Of a stretch of DNA of 16,035 nt, positions 7,735-14,233 are shown piece after piece. The notes under the pieces were generated by a model. The model searched no databases, was not told the origin of the DNA, and saw nothing but the letters and a program-made list of their open reading frames with translations. The stretch covers positions 1 through 16,035 of the forward strand of contig DAOPQD010000073.1 of the NCBI GenBank assembly GCA_035347995.1, written 5' to 3'. Each line of letters starts with the position of its first letter. Position 1 is the stretch's first letter. The DNA comes from JAAZNO01 sp012798275 (GTDB lineage: Bacteria > Chloroflexota > Anaerolineae > B4-G1 > SLSP01). The position numbers and the translations under genes are program-made.

Positions 7735-8844
7735 TCAGGGCGTCAGCGGCGTTGCCGTGGACGTGGGCGGTTCCGGCGTCGCCGTCGGCGTCTCTGTCGG
7801 CGTGGAGGTCGCCGTCGGGAAAGGCGTCTCCGTGGGCGGTGGCGCCGACGTCGGCGTGAGGGTGCTCGTCAACACGGGCGTGGCCGTCGGGGTCGGCGAA
7901 GGCGTGAACGTCGGCGTAGGGGTGGGCGAACCGGTGGGCGTTGGCGTCTCCGTGGGTGTCGGCGAACCGGTCGGGGTCGGTGTGCCGGTCGGGGTCGGCG
8001 TCTCCGTCGGCGTGGGGGAACCAGTCGGCGTGGGCGTGGGCGTGGGCGAACCGGTCGGGGTCGGCGTTTCTGTGGGCGTGGGCGAACCGGTCGGCGTGGG
8101 CGTGGCCGTCGGCGAACCGGTCGGTGTCGGCGTTTCTGTGGGCGTGGGCGAACCGGTCGGGGTCGGTGTGCCGGTCGGCGTGGGCGTCGGCGTCCAGGTG
8201 GGCGGCAGCGGCGACGGCGTCGCCGTCATGAGCATGACGGGCGGCAAGAACAATCCCTGGCCCTCGTAGATCATGTAACCGCTGAGGCAGTTGGCGAAGC
8301 GAATCGCTTCGATGGTAGTGCCATAGCGGCGCGCGAGACTGAACAGCGTGTCGCCCCGCAGCACATAGACCAACCGCCATCCCAAGGGCGGGCCGCAGAG
8401 ATAGGGGCGCGGCGTTGACGTCATCACAATCGCGGGCGGCAGGTAGATGAGATCCCCTGCAGCCACTTCTTCCCCGCCCAGACAATTTGCCTGCATGAGC
8501 AGGAAAGCACTGGCGCCACTCCGCGCCGCCAACATCATCAGCGTCTCCCCCGAGCGGACGAAGTACGGCACCCAGCCCGCCGGCGTGAGGCACTGAGAGA
8601 CCAGCGGAGAGCGCGGCGTCGGTGTCGCGATGGCCGTCGGAGCGAAAGGGCCCCAGGGCGTCGGCGAGGGAAAAAACGTGGGATACAGGGTCGGCGTCGG
8701 GGCGTAGGCGATGCGCGTAGGTCGGCTCACCCGCAGCTGGGGATCGAGCTGACTCAAACCGATGCTGCCCAGGATGAGCGCGGCCAGCATCACGACCGCG
8801 CCCAGGACACTGGCCAGACGCGCCACTTCCCCCCGCGCCCTCAT
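7735..8844 (-). CDS. Membrane-anchored double-LysM protein with Pro/Thr repeat tail
   Basis: A 369-residue exported protein. Order: short basic N-terminus (RARGEVAR), one hydrophobic helix (about 8-30) acting as signal anchor, a Pro/Thr linker, two LysM domains (about 91-137 and 154-202) and a Pro/Thr tail (about 208-369). LysM modules bind N-acetylglucosamine polymers such as peptidoglycan. Both repeats share the pattern C-x5-W-x2-Y-x-V-x2-G-[ED]-T-L and end with an N-C pair, the two cysteines of each being 36 residues apart (C85/C121, C150/C186), which suggests a disulfide in each. The tail has units GSPTPTETPTPT and resembles a flexible, possibly O-glycosylated wall-spanning stalk. I chose ATG 8844 (AGGGGA at 7-nt spacing, 2 bp after the kinase-like stop) over an in-frame start at 8919 inside that gene. 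Likely translated together with the sensor upstream. Confidence 0.85.
   Translation of the reverse strand: MRARGEVARLASVLGAVVMLAALILGSIGLSQLDPQLRVSRPTRIAYAPTPTLYPTFFPSPTPWGPFAPTAIATPTPRSPLVSQCLTPAGWVPYFVRSGETLMMLAARSGASAFLLMQANCLGGEEVAAGDLIYLPPAIVMTSTPRPYLCGPPLGWRLVYVLRGDTLFSLARRYGTTIEAIRFANCLSGYMIYEGQGLFLPPVMLMTATPSPLPPTWTPTPTPTGTPTPTGSPTPTETPTPTGSPTATPTPTGSPTPTETPTPTGSPTPTPTPTGSPTPTETPTPTGTPTPTGSPTPTETPTPTGSPTPTPTFTPSPTPTATPVLTSTLTPTSAPPPTETPFPTATSTPTETPTATPEPPTSTATPLTP
7925..8157. repeat. In-frame tandem repeat coding the Pro/Thr tail
   Basis: The 11-mer GGCGAACCGGT (coding T-G-S-P on the minus strand) recurs at 7925, 7961, 8045, 8081, 8111 and 8147, with a two-mismatch copy at 8015. Spacings are 36, 54, 30, 36, 30 and 36 bp, all multiples of 6 bp, so every length difference keeps both the frame and the Pro-Thr register. 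Low-complexity Pro/Thr coding extends over about 7738-8230. Copy number probably varies between strains, and short-read assembly may have mis-sized it. Confidence 0.85.
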
Positions 8845-8846
8845 GG

Positions 8847-11504
8847 TCACTTCCCCTGTAGATAAGCCGGCAGCGTCACATGGAAAGTGCTGCCGACGCC
8901 AGGCTGCGTCTCGACCCAAATCCGCCCGCCGTTGGCCTCGACCAGCGTCCTGGCCACCGCCATCCCGACGCCCGTTTCCCCCATCCCCGCCACCAGCGGC
9001 TGTCCGGCGCGATAGAAACGGCGGAACACCTTGGGGAAATCCTCTTGAGCAATGCCGCCTCCCGTGTCCGTCACCGTCATGTGGATGGAAAGCGGCTGCT
9101 CCCCCTCAGCCGGTTGCGTTTCGCCGTGAATCAGCACCTCCGTGCCCTGCTGCGAGCACAGCGCGGCGTTGGAAAGCAAGCGCAACATGACCTGGTAAAG
9201 GCTATCGCGGTCCGCCTTGATGGGCGGCAACTCAGGCGGCAGGTCCATCCGCACCGCCAACCGCCGTTCGCGGAACCGTGCGGAGAGGCCCACGATCGCC
9301 TCCTCGATGATGCTGATCAAGTTCACCGGCTCCGGCGTGAGTTCGATGACGCGCGCATCGGGTGACGCGGTCTGGATCAAGTCGTTGAGCAATTGCCCCA
9401 TCTGCTCCACGTTAGCGCGAACCCGTTCCAGGAACTGTTGCTGCATGTCGGTGAGGATGCCCGCCTGTTCCCCCAATAACAGCGCCGTATAGCCGCTGAT
9501 CGAGGTCATGGGGGTGCGGAATTCGTTGGCAATGCCGACGATGACTTCCTGGCGCTCGGCGAAGCTCTCCTCGGGACGCAGGGTCACCACCAACACCTCG
9601 GGGCGCGCATCGCGCGCGGTAAGCGTGACCAGGTCCGCCTCGATGGTCTTCCCGTCCACCTGCAGCGTGAGATGGATCCGCCGACGCGCGTCGGGCTCTG
9701 GGGAAAGCAGCTCGTTGATGGCGGCGGCCCATTGCGGATTGGGGTAAGCGCCATCGAGTGGGATACCGGCGACCTCCCCTTGCGGAAGATGCAGCAGCTG
9801 GCGCGCGAGCGCATCCGCCATCACAATCGTCCCCCCGGCGTCGGCGATCAGCAGCCCCAGCAACATACCGGCGGGGGTGGCCTGAGCCGTCTGCAGCTGC
9901 GTGTGGAGATTCTCCAATTCCCGGATCAACAGGCGCCGCTCGTCCAGCAGCTGCTCCAGGCGCGCGCGCATCCTGACCAGTTCCTCGCCCAGGCGGTTGC
10001 GATCCTGGAGCAACATGTCCCGATCGCGGACCAGTTCCCGCACCTCATTCTGCCAGAATTCCAGTTCTGTGGAGGAAGGTTGCGAGCGCTCCTCCAGCTG
10101 CACATGGAGGCGGGCGATTTCACGTCCGCGATCTTCCAGTTCCTGCTGCAGCGCCGACACTTCTTCACCAAGGCGGGCGATTTCAGGATGGGCAGCGCGG
10201 AGGGCCGCCGCGTAGTCCTCATTCGACTCGCGCAGGCTGAAGATCGAGCCGCCCTGTTGCTGCACCCGCTCGATAGCGCCGCCGAGCAACGCCGCCGTGA
10301 GTTGCGGCATCACCAGCGCCTCCGGCGACCAGGAGCGACCGCTATCGGGATTACCCAGCAACAACATCCCCACTTTCTTTTCGCCGCTCGACAGCGGCAG
10401 GACTGCCAGAGGCCCCGCCTCGCGGAAACCGAATTCACCGAACAACGTCTTCAGCCAGGCAGGGAGCGACTTGCCTTGAACGACGCGGAGTTCGTTGGCC
10501 TGCCAGGCGTCCTCCAACGCCTCGTAGTCCGACAAATCCAGCACGGGATATTCCAACACCCCCAGCGGCGGATGTTGGGCCACGACGCGCAACCGGGGTG
10601 GATCGGGCGCGTCGGTCAGGGCGATCACGCAGAGTTCCGCCTCGAGCAACTGCGCCAGCCGCGAAGAAGCGACCATCAGCGCCGGCTCCAGCTCCCGCGC
10701 GGATTCGATGCCCCCAAACAGCGCCTGAAAGCCGTTGAAGTCGAGCGATGGGGGCACGGCGCCTGTCGGGTGGCGGCGGGGACGTCCTTCCGCCGGCCGG
10801 GTCAACGGGGTGGCGTTGAAGTTTGCGTACAGGGTTCGCTGCACAAAGATGGCCAGAAGCGGAAAGACGATCAACGCCGTGAGACGGGCCCATCCCGAAA
10901 TGTGCAGGCTGAGATCGGCCCAGCCCAATTGCAGCCCATGTCCCATCAGCCAGAGCGCCACGGCGCCGACGGCCCATTCCCACTCCGGCGGGCGCAGCAT
11001 CAGGCAGGAGAGCAGCGCCAGGACAAGTGCTCCGAGGGCGAAGTATTCCCACATCCAGGCTCCCCAGGTCGCGTTGTAAGCGACCGCCTGTCCCGCCTGC
11101 GGCAGCCAGAAGTAGAGATCGTAAGTGCAGAAGCCCATCGCCACCAGCAACAGGACGATGAGCGCCCAGTCCTGCCAGCGCGCGGCCCGGTCACTCCACA
11201 AGGCCCACAGCACCAGGAGCGTCCCGGCGACCTCGATCAGGCGTTCCAGCGGCGGCAACCACGTTGCCGGGGACAGCACCTCGGCCAGCCCCAACAGCCC
11301 AAAGAGAATCAGCACAACCCGGCCAGCCAGCATCCCACCCAACGCCCAGAGCCAGCGTCGTGGCCCCGGCGCCTCCGGTGCGGCCCGGCGCATCAGCGAC
11401 GCCGGAAGCAAGGCCTGCTGCAAGGCGAACAACGTTACCAGGAAATAGACCAGATCTCCAGGCGGCTGCACCAGCAAATCAATCGCTGCGGTAAAGATGC
11501 TCAT
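8847..11504 (-). CDS. 7-TM/GAF/PAS histidine kinase-like sensor lacking the phosphoacceptor His
   Basis: 885-residue membrane signalling protein. Order: seven hydrophobic helices (about 18-38, 51-77, 89-103, 112-133, 151-170, 177-195, 206-226), a GAF-like domain (about 260-415), a coiled coil (about 430-545), a PAS-like domain (about 546-645), HisKA-like dimerisation helices (about 646-712) and HATPase_c (about 725-882). The ATP-binding boxes look intact: N779 in LLSNA, D813 in TDTGGG, the F-box FRRFYRA and GETGVGMAVA. The H-box reads IANEFRTPMTSI, with asparagine N660 (codon at 9525-9527) in place of the phosphorylated histidine. It may therefore be a pseudokinase or use another phosphoacceptor; I recall related H-less H-boxes in Chloroflexi. 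The ATG has GAGGGG at 5-nt spacing. No response regulator lies in the window; the next gene, 2 bp on, is the LysM protein. Confidence 0.88.
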   Translation of the reverse strand: MSIFTAAIDLLVQPPGDLVYFLVTLFALQQALLPASLMRRAAPEAPGPRRWLWALGGMLAGRVVLILFGLLGLAEVLSPATWLPPLERLIEVAGTLLVLWALWSDRAARWQDWALIVLLLVAMGFCTYDLYFWLPQAGQAVAYNATWGAWMWEYFALGALVLALLSCLMLRPPEWEWAVGAVALWLMGHGLQLGWADLSLHISGWARLTALIVFPLLAIFVQRTLYANFNATPLTRPAEGRPRRHPTGAVPPSLDFNGFQALFGGIESARELEPALMVASSRLAQLLEAELCVIALTDAPDPPRLRVVAQHPPLGVLEYPVLDLSDYEALEDAWQANELRVVQGKSLPAWLKTLFGEFGFREAGPLAVLPLSSGEKKVGMLLLGNPDSGRSWSPEALVMPQLTAALLGGAIERVQQQGGSIFSLRESNEDYAAALRAAHPEIARLGEEVSALQQELEDRGREIARLHVQLEERSQPSSTELEFWQNEVRELVRDRDMLLQDRNRLGEELVRMRARLEQLLDERRLLIRELENLHTQLQTAQATPAGMLLGLLIADAGGTIVMADALARQLLHLPQGEVAGIPLDGAYPNPQWAAAINELLSPEPDARRRIHLTLQVDGKTIEADLVTLTARDARPEVLVVTLRPEESFAERQEVIVGIANEFRTPMTSISGYTALLLGEQAGILTDMQQQFLERVRANVEQMGQLLNDLIQTASPDARVIELTPEPVNLISIIEEAIVGLSARFRERRLAVRMDLPPELPPIKADRDSLYQVMLRLLSNAALCSQQGTEVLIHGETQPAEGEQPLSIHMTVTDTGGGIAQEDFPKVFRRFYRAGQPLVAGMGETGVGMAVARTLVEANGGRIWVETQPGVGSTFHVTLPAYLQGK

Positions 11505-11563
11505 CAGGGCCCCTCGGCAAGTTTCCGGAACAGGCTGGGAATCTCAAAAGTACTGTCATCATG

Positions 11564-11591
11564 ATTATAGGACAAAGGAACAAAGTGACAA
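11564..11591 (-). promoter_or_regulatory. Sigma70-type promoter of the sensor/LysM unit
   Basis: Minus strand: perfect TATAAT (-10, 11564-11569) and TTGTCA (-35, 11586-11591, 5 of 6) with a 16-bp spacer. Initiation near 11557 gives a leader of about 52 nt ending in the GAGGGG ribosome site. This is the best promoter match in the window. Confidence 0.72.
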
Positions 11592-11662
11592 GATCGCGCG
11601 TTTTTATAAAGATAGGCTGTTCAATCTTCAGCAGGCAGGGGCCTGGGAATCTACGCCATTTT

Positions 11663-11693
11663 TACATTGATGTATAATATATTTTCGTCAATG
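11663..11693 (+). promoter_or_regulatory. Putative -10 with overlapping dyad operator, L,D-transpeptidase
   Basis: TATAAT at 11673-11678 is a perfect -10 on the plus strand, but nothing resembling TTGACA lies 16-18 bp upstream (about 11650-11656). Two dyads overlap it: TACAT-TG-ATGTA (11663-11674) and CATTGATG (11665-11672) facing CGTCAATG (11686-11693, 7 of 8 complementary). A poor -35 plus symmetry at the -10 is what a factor-controlled promoter would look like, but protein binding here is inference. Confidence 0.45.
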
Positions 11694-11695
11694 AA

Positions 11696-11805
11696 CGAGG
11701 CGAAGGCGTTAAGCGGCCTCGCTCTCGTGCCGGGCTGAACGTCACAGCCCGCCTCAAGGAGCTATTTCGGGACGGTTCAGAAATGTGGCTTCAGGACGAA
11801 CCGTC
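11696..11805 (+). promoter_or_regulatory. Structured 5' leader of the L,D-transpeptidase mRNA
   Basis: Three inverted repeats fill the leader between the promoter and the gene: CGAGGC/GCCTCG (11696-11701, 11716-11721), CGGGCTG/CAGCCCG (11731-11737, 11745-11751) and GACGGTTC/GAACCGTC (11771-11778, 11798-11805; 8 perfect pairs plus two possible G-U pairs, 19-nt loop). The last hairpin ends 5 nt before the AGGAG ribosome site. No T-run follows any of them, so they are not ordinary intrinsic terminators. I do not recognise a known riboswitch consensus. Confidence 0.45.
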
Positions 11806-11822
11806 TTGCCAGGAGAAAGAAC

Positions 11823-13034
11823 ATGCGGTGGTGGAAAGGGTTTTATGGGTTGGCGATCCTCGTCGCGCTGTTGTGGCCGCGCCCGGTAGGGGCGGCCTCA
11901 CCGGCGCCATTCTGGCCGTATGCTTCCTTTGTTGCTGCTGACGGAACCGATTTGTGTGGGTCGAAAAACACGCTCCGCCGCCCCGACGGGTGTCCCGCCT
12001 ACCTTCCCGCAAGCCGCAAGGCACGAGCCGAGTTTTTGCGCTCGCAGCTGCCCGATCCCCTGCCGCAGTTGAACATGGAGCCGCTCGAAGCCCCCGAAAA
12101 TGCGGTCACGCAATACACCTTCGCTTACGTGGCCAACCTGCCAGCCCCCACTTACAATCATCCGCTGGAAGCCGGGGCGGGGATAGAACCCCAGCGACAA
12201 TTCCTGGCGGGCGATAACTGGGTGAGCGTGCTCGGCAAGACGGATTACAACGGCGAGACGTGGTACGAAATCAACCCCGGGGAGTTCATCCAGGGGCAGC
12301 ACCTGCGGTTCGCCAACCCCTCGCACTTCAGCGGCGTGATGCTGCAAGAGCAGCCCCTCTATCCCTTCGGCTGGATCAATCGCCAGACTCAGACGGCCGC
12401 CCTTCCCGGCGGCGCGTTGGATGGAGCTTCCCTCAACCGCTATCAGCTCGTTTCCCTCTACGCTCAGGACAGCGTGGGCGCCAGCCTGTGGTACATGATC
12501 GGCCAGGATCAGTGGGTGGAACAATCCTTCGTCTCGCGGGTTGATGTGGCTCCGCGTCCGGAGGGCGTGGGGCCGGGTGAAAAATGGATCGAAATCAACA
12601 CCTTCGAGCAGACCCTGGCGGCTTACGAAGGCGACCGGATGGTCTTTGCCACGCTGGTTTCGACGGGACGGCGCAGCACCTGGACCCCCAACGGCCTGAA
12701 TCGCATCTGGGCGAAGCTGCCGACGACCCCCATGAGCAACCAGGACGTGGATCCCAGCAGTCCGGCGTGGTATTATCTCGAAGATGTGGAATGGACGCAA
12801 TACTTTTCCGGCGCCTATGCGCTGCACGCGGCCTACTGGCACGACGCCTTCAGCTTCACGCGCAGCCATGGATGCGTGAATCTGGCCCCGCTGGATGCGC
12901 GCTGGCTCTTCGAGTTTACCTCGCCCGTGACGCCCCCCGATGCCCGCCTGACGCTCAGCAGCGACGCCAATCCCGGCACCTGGGTGTGGGTGCACATGAC
13001 CCCGCCCATCCCCACCCTGACGCTTGGACAGTAA
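11823..13034 (+). CDS. Secreted L,D-transpeptidase (YkuD domain)
   Basis: Exported 403-residue protein that would cross-link peptidoglycan stem peptides or attach proteins to them. The N-terminus MRWWKGFYGLAILVALLWP is a signal peptide with a likely cut after V-G-A (about residue 24). The middle (about 125-240) contains two SH3-like stretches (GDNWVSVLGKTDYNG and SLWYMIGQDQWVEQ), plausible wall-binding modules. The YkuD catalytic domain runs from about 253 to 392, with KWIEINTFEQTLAAYEG, TPNGLNRIWAK, H335 in ALHAAYWHD and the active-site SHGCVNL, whose nucleophile is C351. Two cysteines near the N-terminus (C45, C57) could pair outside the cell. The ATG follows AGGAG (11811-11815) at 7-nt spacing. 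It is divergent from the LysM/sensor unit and followed by a terminator, hence monocistronic. Confidence 0.92.
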   Translation: MRWWKGFYGLAILVALLWPRPVGAASPAPFWPYASFVAADGTDLCGSKNTLRRPDGCPAYLPASRKARAEFLRSQLPDPLPQLNMEPLEAPENAVTQYTFAYVANLPAPTYNHPLEAGAGIEPQRQFLAGDNWVSVLGKTDYNGETWYEINPGEFIQGQHLRFANPSHFSGVMLQEQPLYPFGWINRQTQTAALPGGALDGASLNRYQLVSLYAQDSVGASLWYMIGQDQWVEQSFVSRVDVAPRPEGVGPGEKWIEINTFEQTLAAYEGDRMVFATLVSTGRRSTWTPNGLNRIWAKLPTTPMSNQDVDPSSPAWYYLEDVEWTQYFSGAYALHAAYWHDAFSFTRSHGCVNLAPLDARWLFEFTSPVTPPDARLTLSSDANPGTWVWVHMTPPIPTLTLGQ

Positions 13035-13047
13035 GATCAGCCGCCTC

Positions 13048-13080
13048 ACACGGGTCAGACGTCAAATCTGGCCCGTGTTT
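13048..13080 (+). terminator. Terminator of the L,D-transpeptidase gene
   Basis: A 12-bp stem with one G-U pair (arms 13048-13059 and 13067-13078, 7-nt loop) begins 13 nt after the stop. The T tract is short (TTT, then GGTATT), so termination may be less than complete. Confidence 0.75.
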
Positions 13081-13092
13081 GGTATTCAGATG

Positions 13093-13120
13093 TTGACTTC
13101 CTTTTGGCCTGTGTTAAGCT
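13093..13120 (+). promoter_or_regulatory. Promoter of mutY giving a leaderless transcript
   Basis: TTGACT (-35, 13093-13098, 5 of 6), a 16-bp spacer, then TG (13112-13113), one base and TAAGCT (-10, 13115-13120), i.e. an extended -10. Initiation about 7 nt after the -10 falls at 13127-13128, on or next to the mutY ATG. It also shows that an in-frame TTG at 13104 lies inside the promoter spacer and cannot be the start. Confidence 0.6.
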
Positions 13121-13127
13121 GCGGCGC

Positions 13128-14231
13128 ATGGAGCTATCCGCAACCGACCTCGACTATCTGGCAGCTCACCGCGAGGACGCGCAGGCTGCTTTGCTGACCT
13201 GGTTTGCCGCGCACGCGCGCCTCCTCCCCTGGCGCGAGGCCCGCACCCCTTACCGCGTATGGATTTCGGAGATCATGCTGCAACAGACGCAGGTGGAGAC
13301 AGTGCAAGGATACTTCGAGCGCTTCATGGAACGCTTCCCCACTCTCGAAGCGCTGGCGGCGGCCCCGCTGGAAGCCGTGCTCAAAGTGTGGGAAGGGCTG
13401 GGCTACTACAGCCGGGCGCGCGCTCTTCATCGCGCGGCGCAAACGGTGCAGGAACGCCATCAAGGGCAGCTGCCGGCCGACCTGGACGCACTTCGCGCTC
13501 TCCCCGGCATCGGCCCCTACACCGCGGGCGCCATCGCCAGCCTGGCATTCGAGTTGCCCGTCCCCGCCGTGGACGGCAACGTGCGGCGCGTCCTGGCGCG
13601 CGTGCTGGCGCTGGCCGACCCCCGGCCGGCGCGCCTGGAAGCCGCCGTGCGCGCCTGGCTGCCCCCCGAAAAAGCCGGCGCGTTCAACGAGGCGCTCATG
13701 GAGCTCGGGGCGCTCGTCTGTCGCCCGCAGCGCCCTCAGTGCGCCGAATGTCCCTGGTGCGACCTGTGCCGCGCCCGCGCGCTGGGCCAGCCGGAAGCTT
13801 TCCCCCTCAAAAAGCCGCGCAAGACGCTGCCGCACTACGACGTCGTCGCAGCCGTGACGGTGCGGGAGGATCACCGGGTGCTCGTCGCCCAACGCCGCCC
13901 CCAGGACATGCTTGGCGGATTGTGGGAGTTTCCCGGCGGCAAGCGGGAGGACGGCGAGACGCTGGAGGCCGCGCTCGGTCGCGAGCTGCAGGAGGAAATG
14001 GGCGTCACCCTCGAAGTGGGTGAGCAGATGACCGTCGTCCGCCATGCCTACACCCATTTCCGCATCACGCTCTACGCTTTTGAATGTCGGCTGAGCGCCG
14101 GCGAGCCGCAATGCCTGGAATGCGCCGACTTCCGGTGGGCGGCGCTCGATGAGCTGTCCACGCTGCCGATGGCCGTGACAGACCGCCGCATTGCTCGCGT
14201 CGTGGAACAACGGCTGGCGCCGCAGGAGTGA
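13128..14231 (+). CDS. mutY: A/G-specific adenine DNA glycosylase with intact Nudix box
   Basis: Removes adenine mispaired with 8-oxoguanine in base excision repair. 367 residues (E. coli 350). Visible: LLPWR near the start, catalytic E48 in SEIMLQQTQV, helix-hairpin-helix LPGIGPYTAGAI (125-136), catalytic D149 in AVDGNV, and the [4Fe-4S] ligands C198-x6-C205-x2-C208-x5-C214. The C-terminal MutT-like domain (about 236-367), which reads 8-oxoG in this family, here has a complete Nudix signature G271-x5-E277-x7-R285-E286-L-x-E289-E290-x-G292-V293, usually degenerate in the E. coli-type enzyme. The ATG at 13128 has no Shine-Dalgarno and coincides with the predicted transcription start, so the mRNA is probably leaderless. 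The stop lies 2 bp before the glycosyltransferase ATG. Confidence 0.96.
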   Translation: MELSATDLDYLAAHREDAQAALLTWFAAHARLLPWREARTPYRVWISEIMLQQTQVETVQGYFERFMERFPTLEALAAAPLEAVLKVWEGLGYYSRARALHRAAQTVQERHQGQLPADLDALRALPGIGPYTAGAIASLAFELPVPAVDGNVRRVLARVLALADPRPARLEAAVRAWLPPEKAGAFNEALMELGALVCRPQRPQCAECPWCDLCRARALGQPEAFPLKKPRKTLPHYDVVAAVTVREDHRVLVAQRRPQDMLGGLWEFPGGKREDGETLEAALGRELQEEMGVTLEVGEQMTVVRHAYTHFRITLYAFECRLSAGEPQCLECADFRWAALDELSTLPMAVTDRRIARVVEQRLAPQE

Positions 14232-14233
14232 TC

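Larger units (their letters stand above)
11505..11822. other. 318-bp divergent intergenic region
   Basis: Separates the minus-strand sensor from the plus-strand L,D-transpeptidase and is much more AT-rich than its surroundings around 11555-11690. It holds the sensor promoter, a TATAAT with dyad symmetry facing the transpeptidase, and a leader with hairpins (entered separately). A small hairpin, CAGGC/GCCTG at 11632-11645, lies between the two promoters. I see no convincing small ORF or tRNA in it. Confidence 0.8.

Noticed and set aside
7710..7740. Bidirectional terminator between uvrA and the LysM gene
   Set aside because: Only a 5-bp ACTGC/GCAGT pairing and no T-run on either strand; not enough to call.
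7757..8269. Plus-strand frame with a Val-Gly repeat (VGVG...) that looks elastin-like
   Set aside because: It is the antisense shadow of the Pro/Thr repeat tail of the LysM protein; it has no domain, and the minus-strand frame has an anchor helix and two LysM domains.
9672..11564. Plus-strand frame of 630 codons opposite the sensor protein
   Set aside because: Gln/Arg/Pro-rich without domains; it would also overlap the sensor promoter. Shadow of the 885-residue minus-strand gene.
11585..11612. Plus-strand promoter with GTGACA and TATAAA toward the transpeptidase
   Set aside because: The spacing is 14 bp, too short, and the next possible -10 matches poorly. The same bases serve better as the minus-strand -35.
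11731..11751. Hairpin CGGGCTG/CAGCCCG as a terminator for a small upstream transcript
   Set aside because: No T-run follows and no gene precedes it. Better seen as part of the transpeptidase leader.
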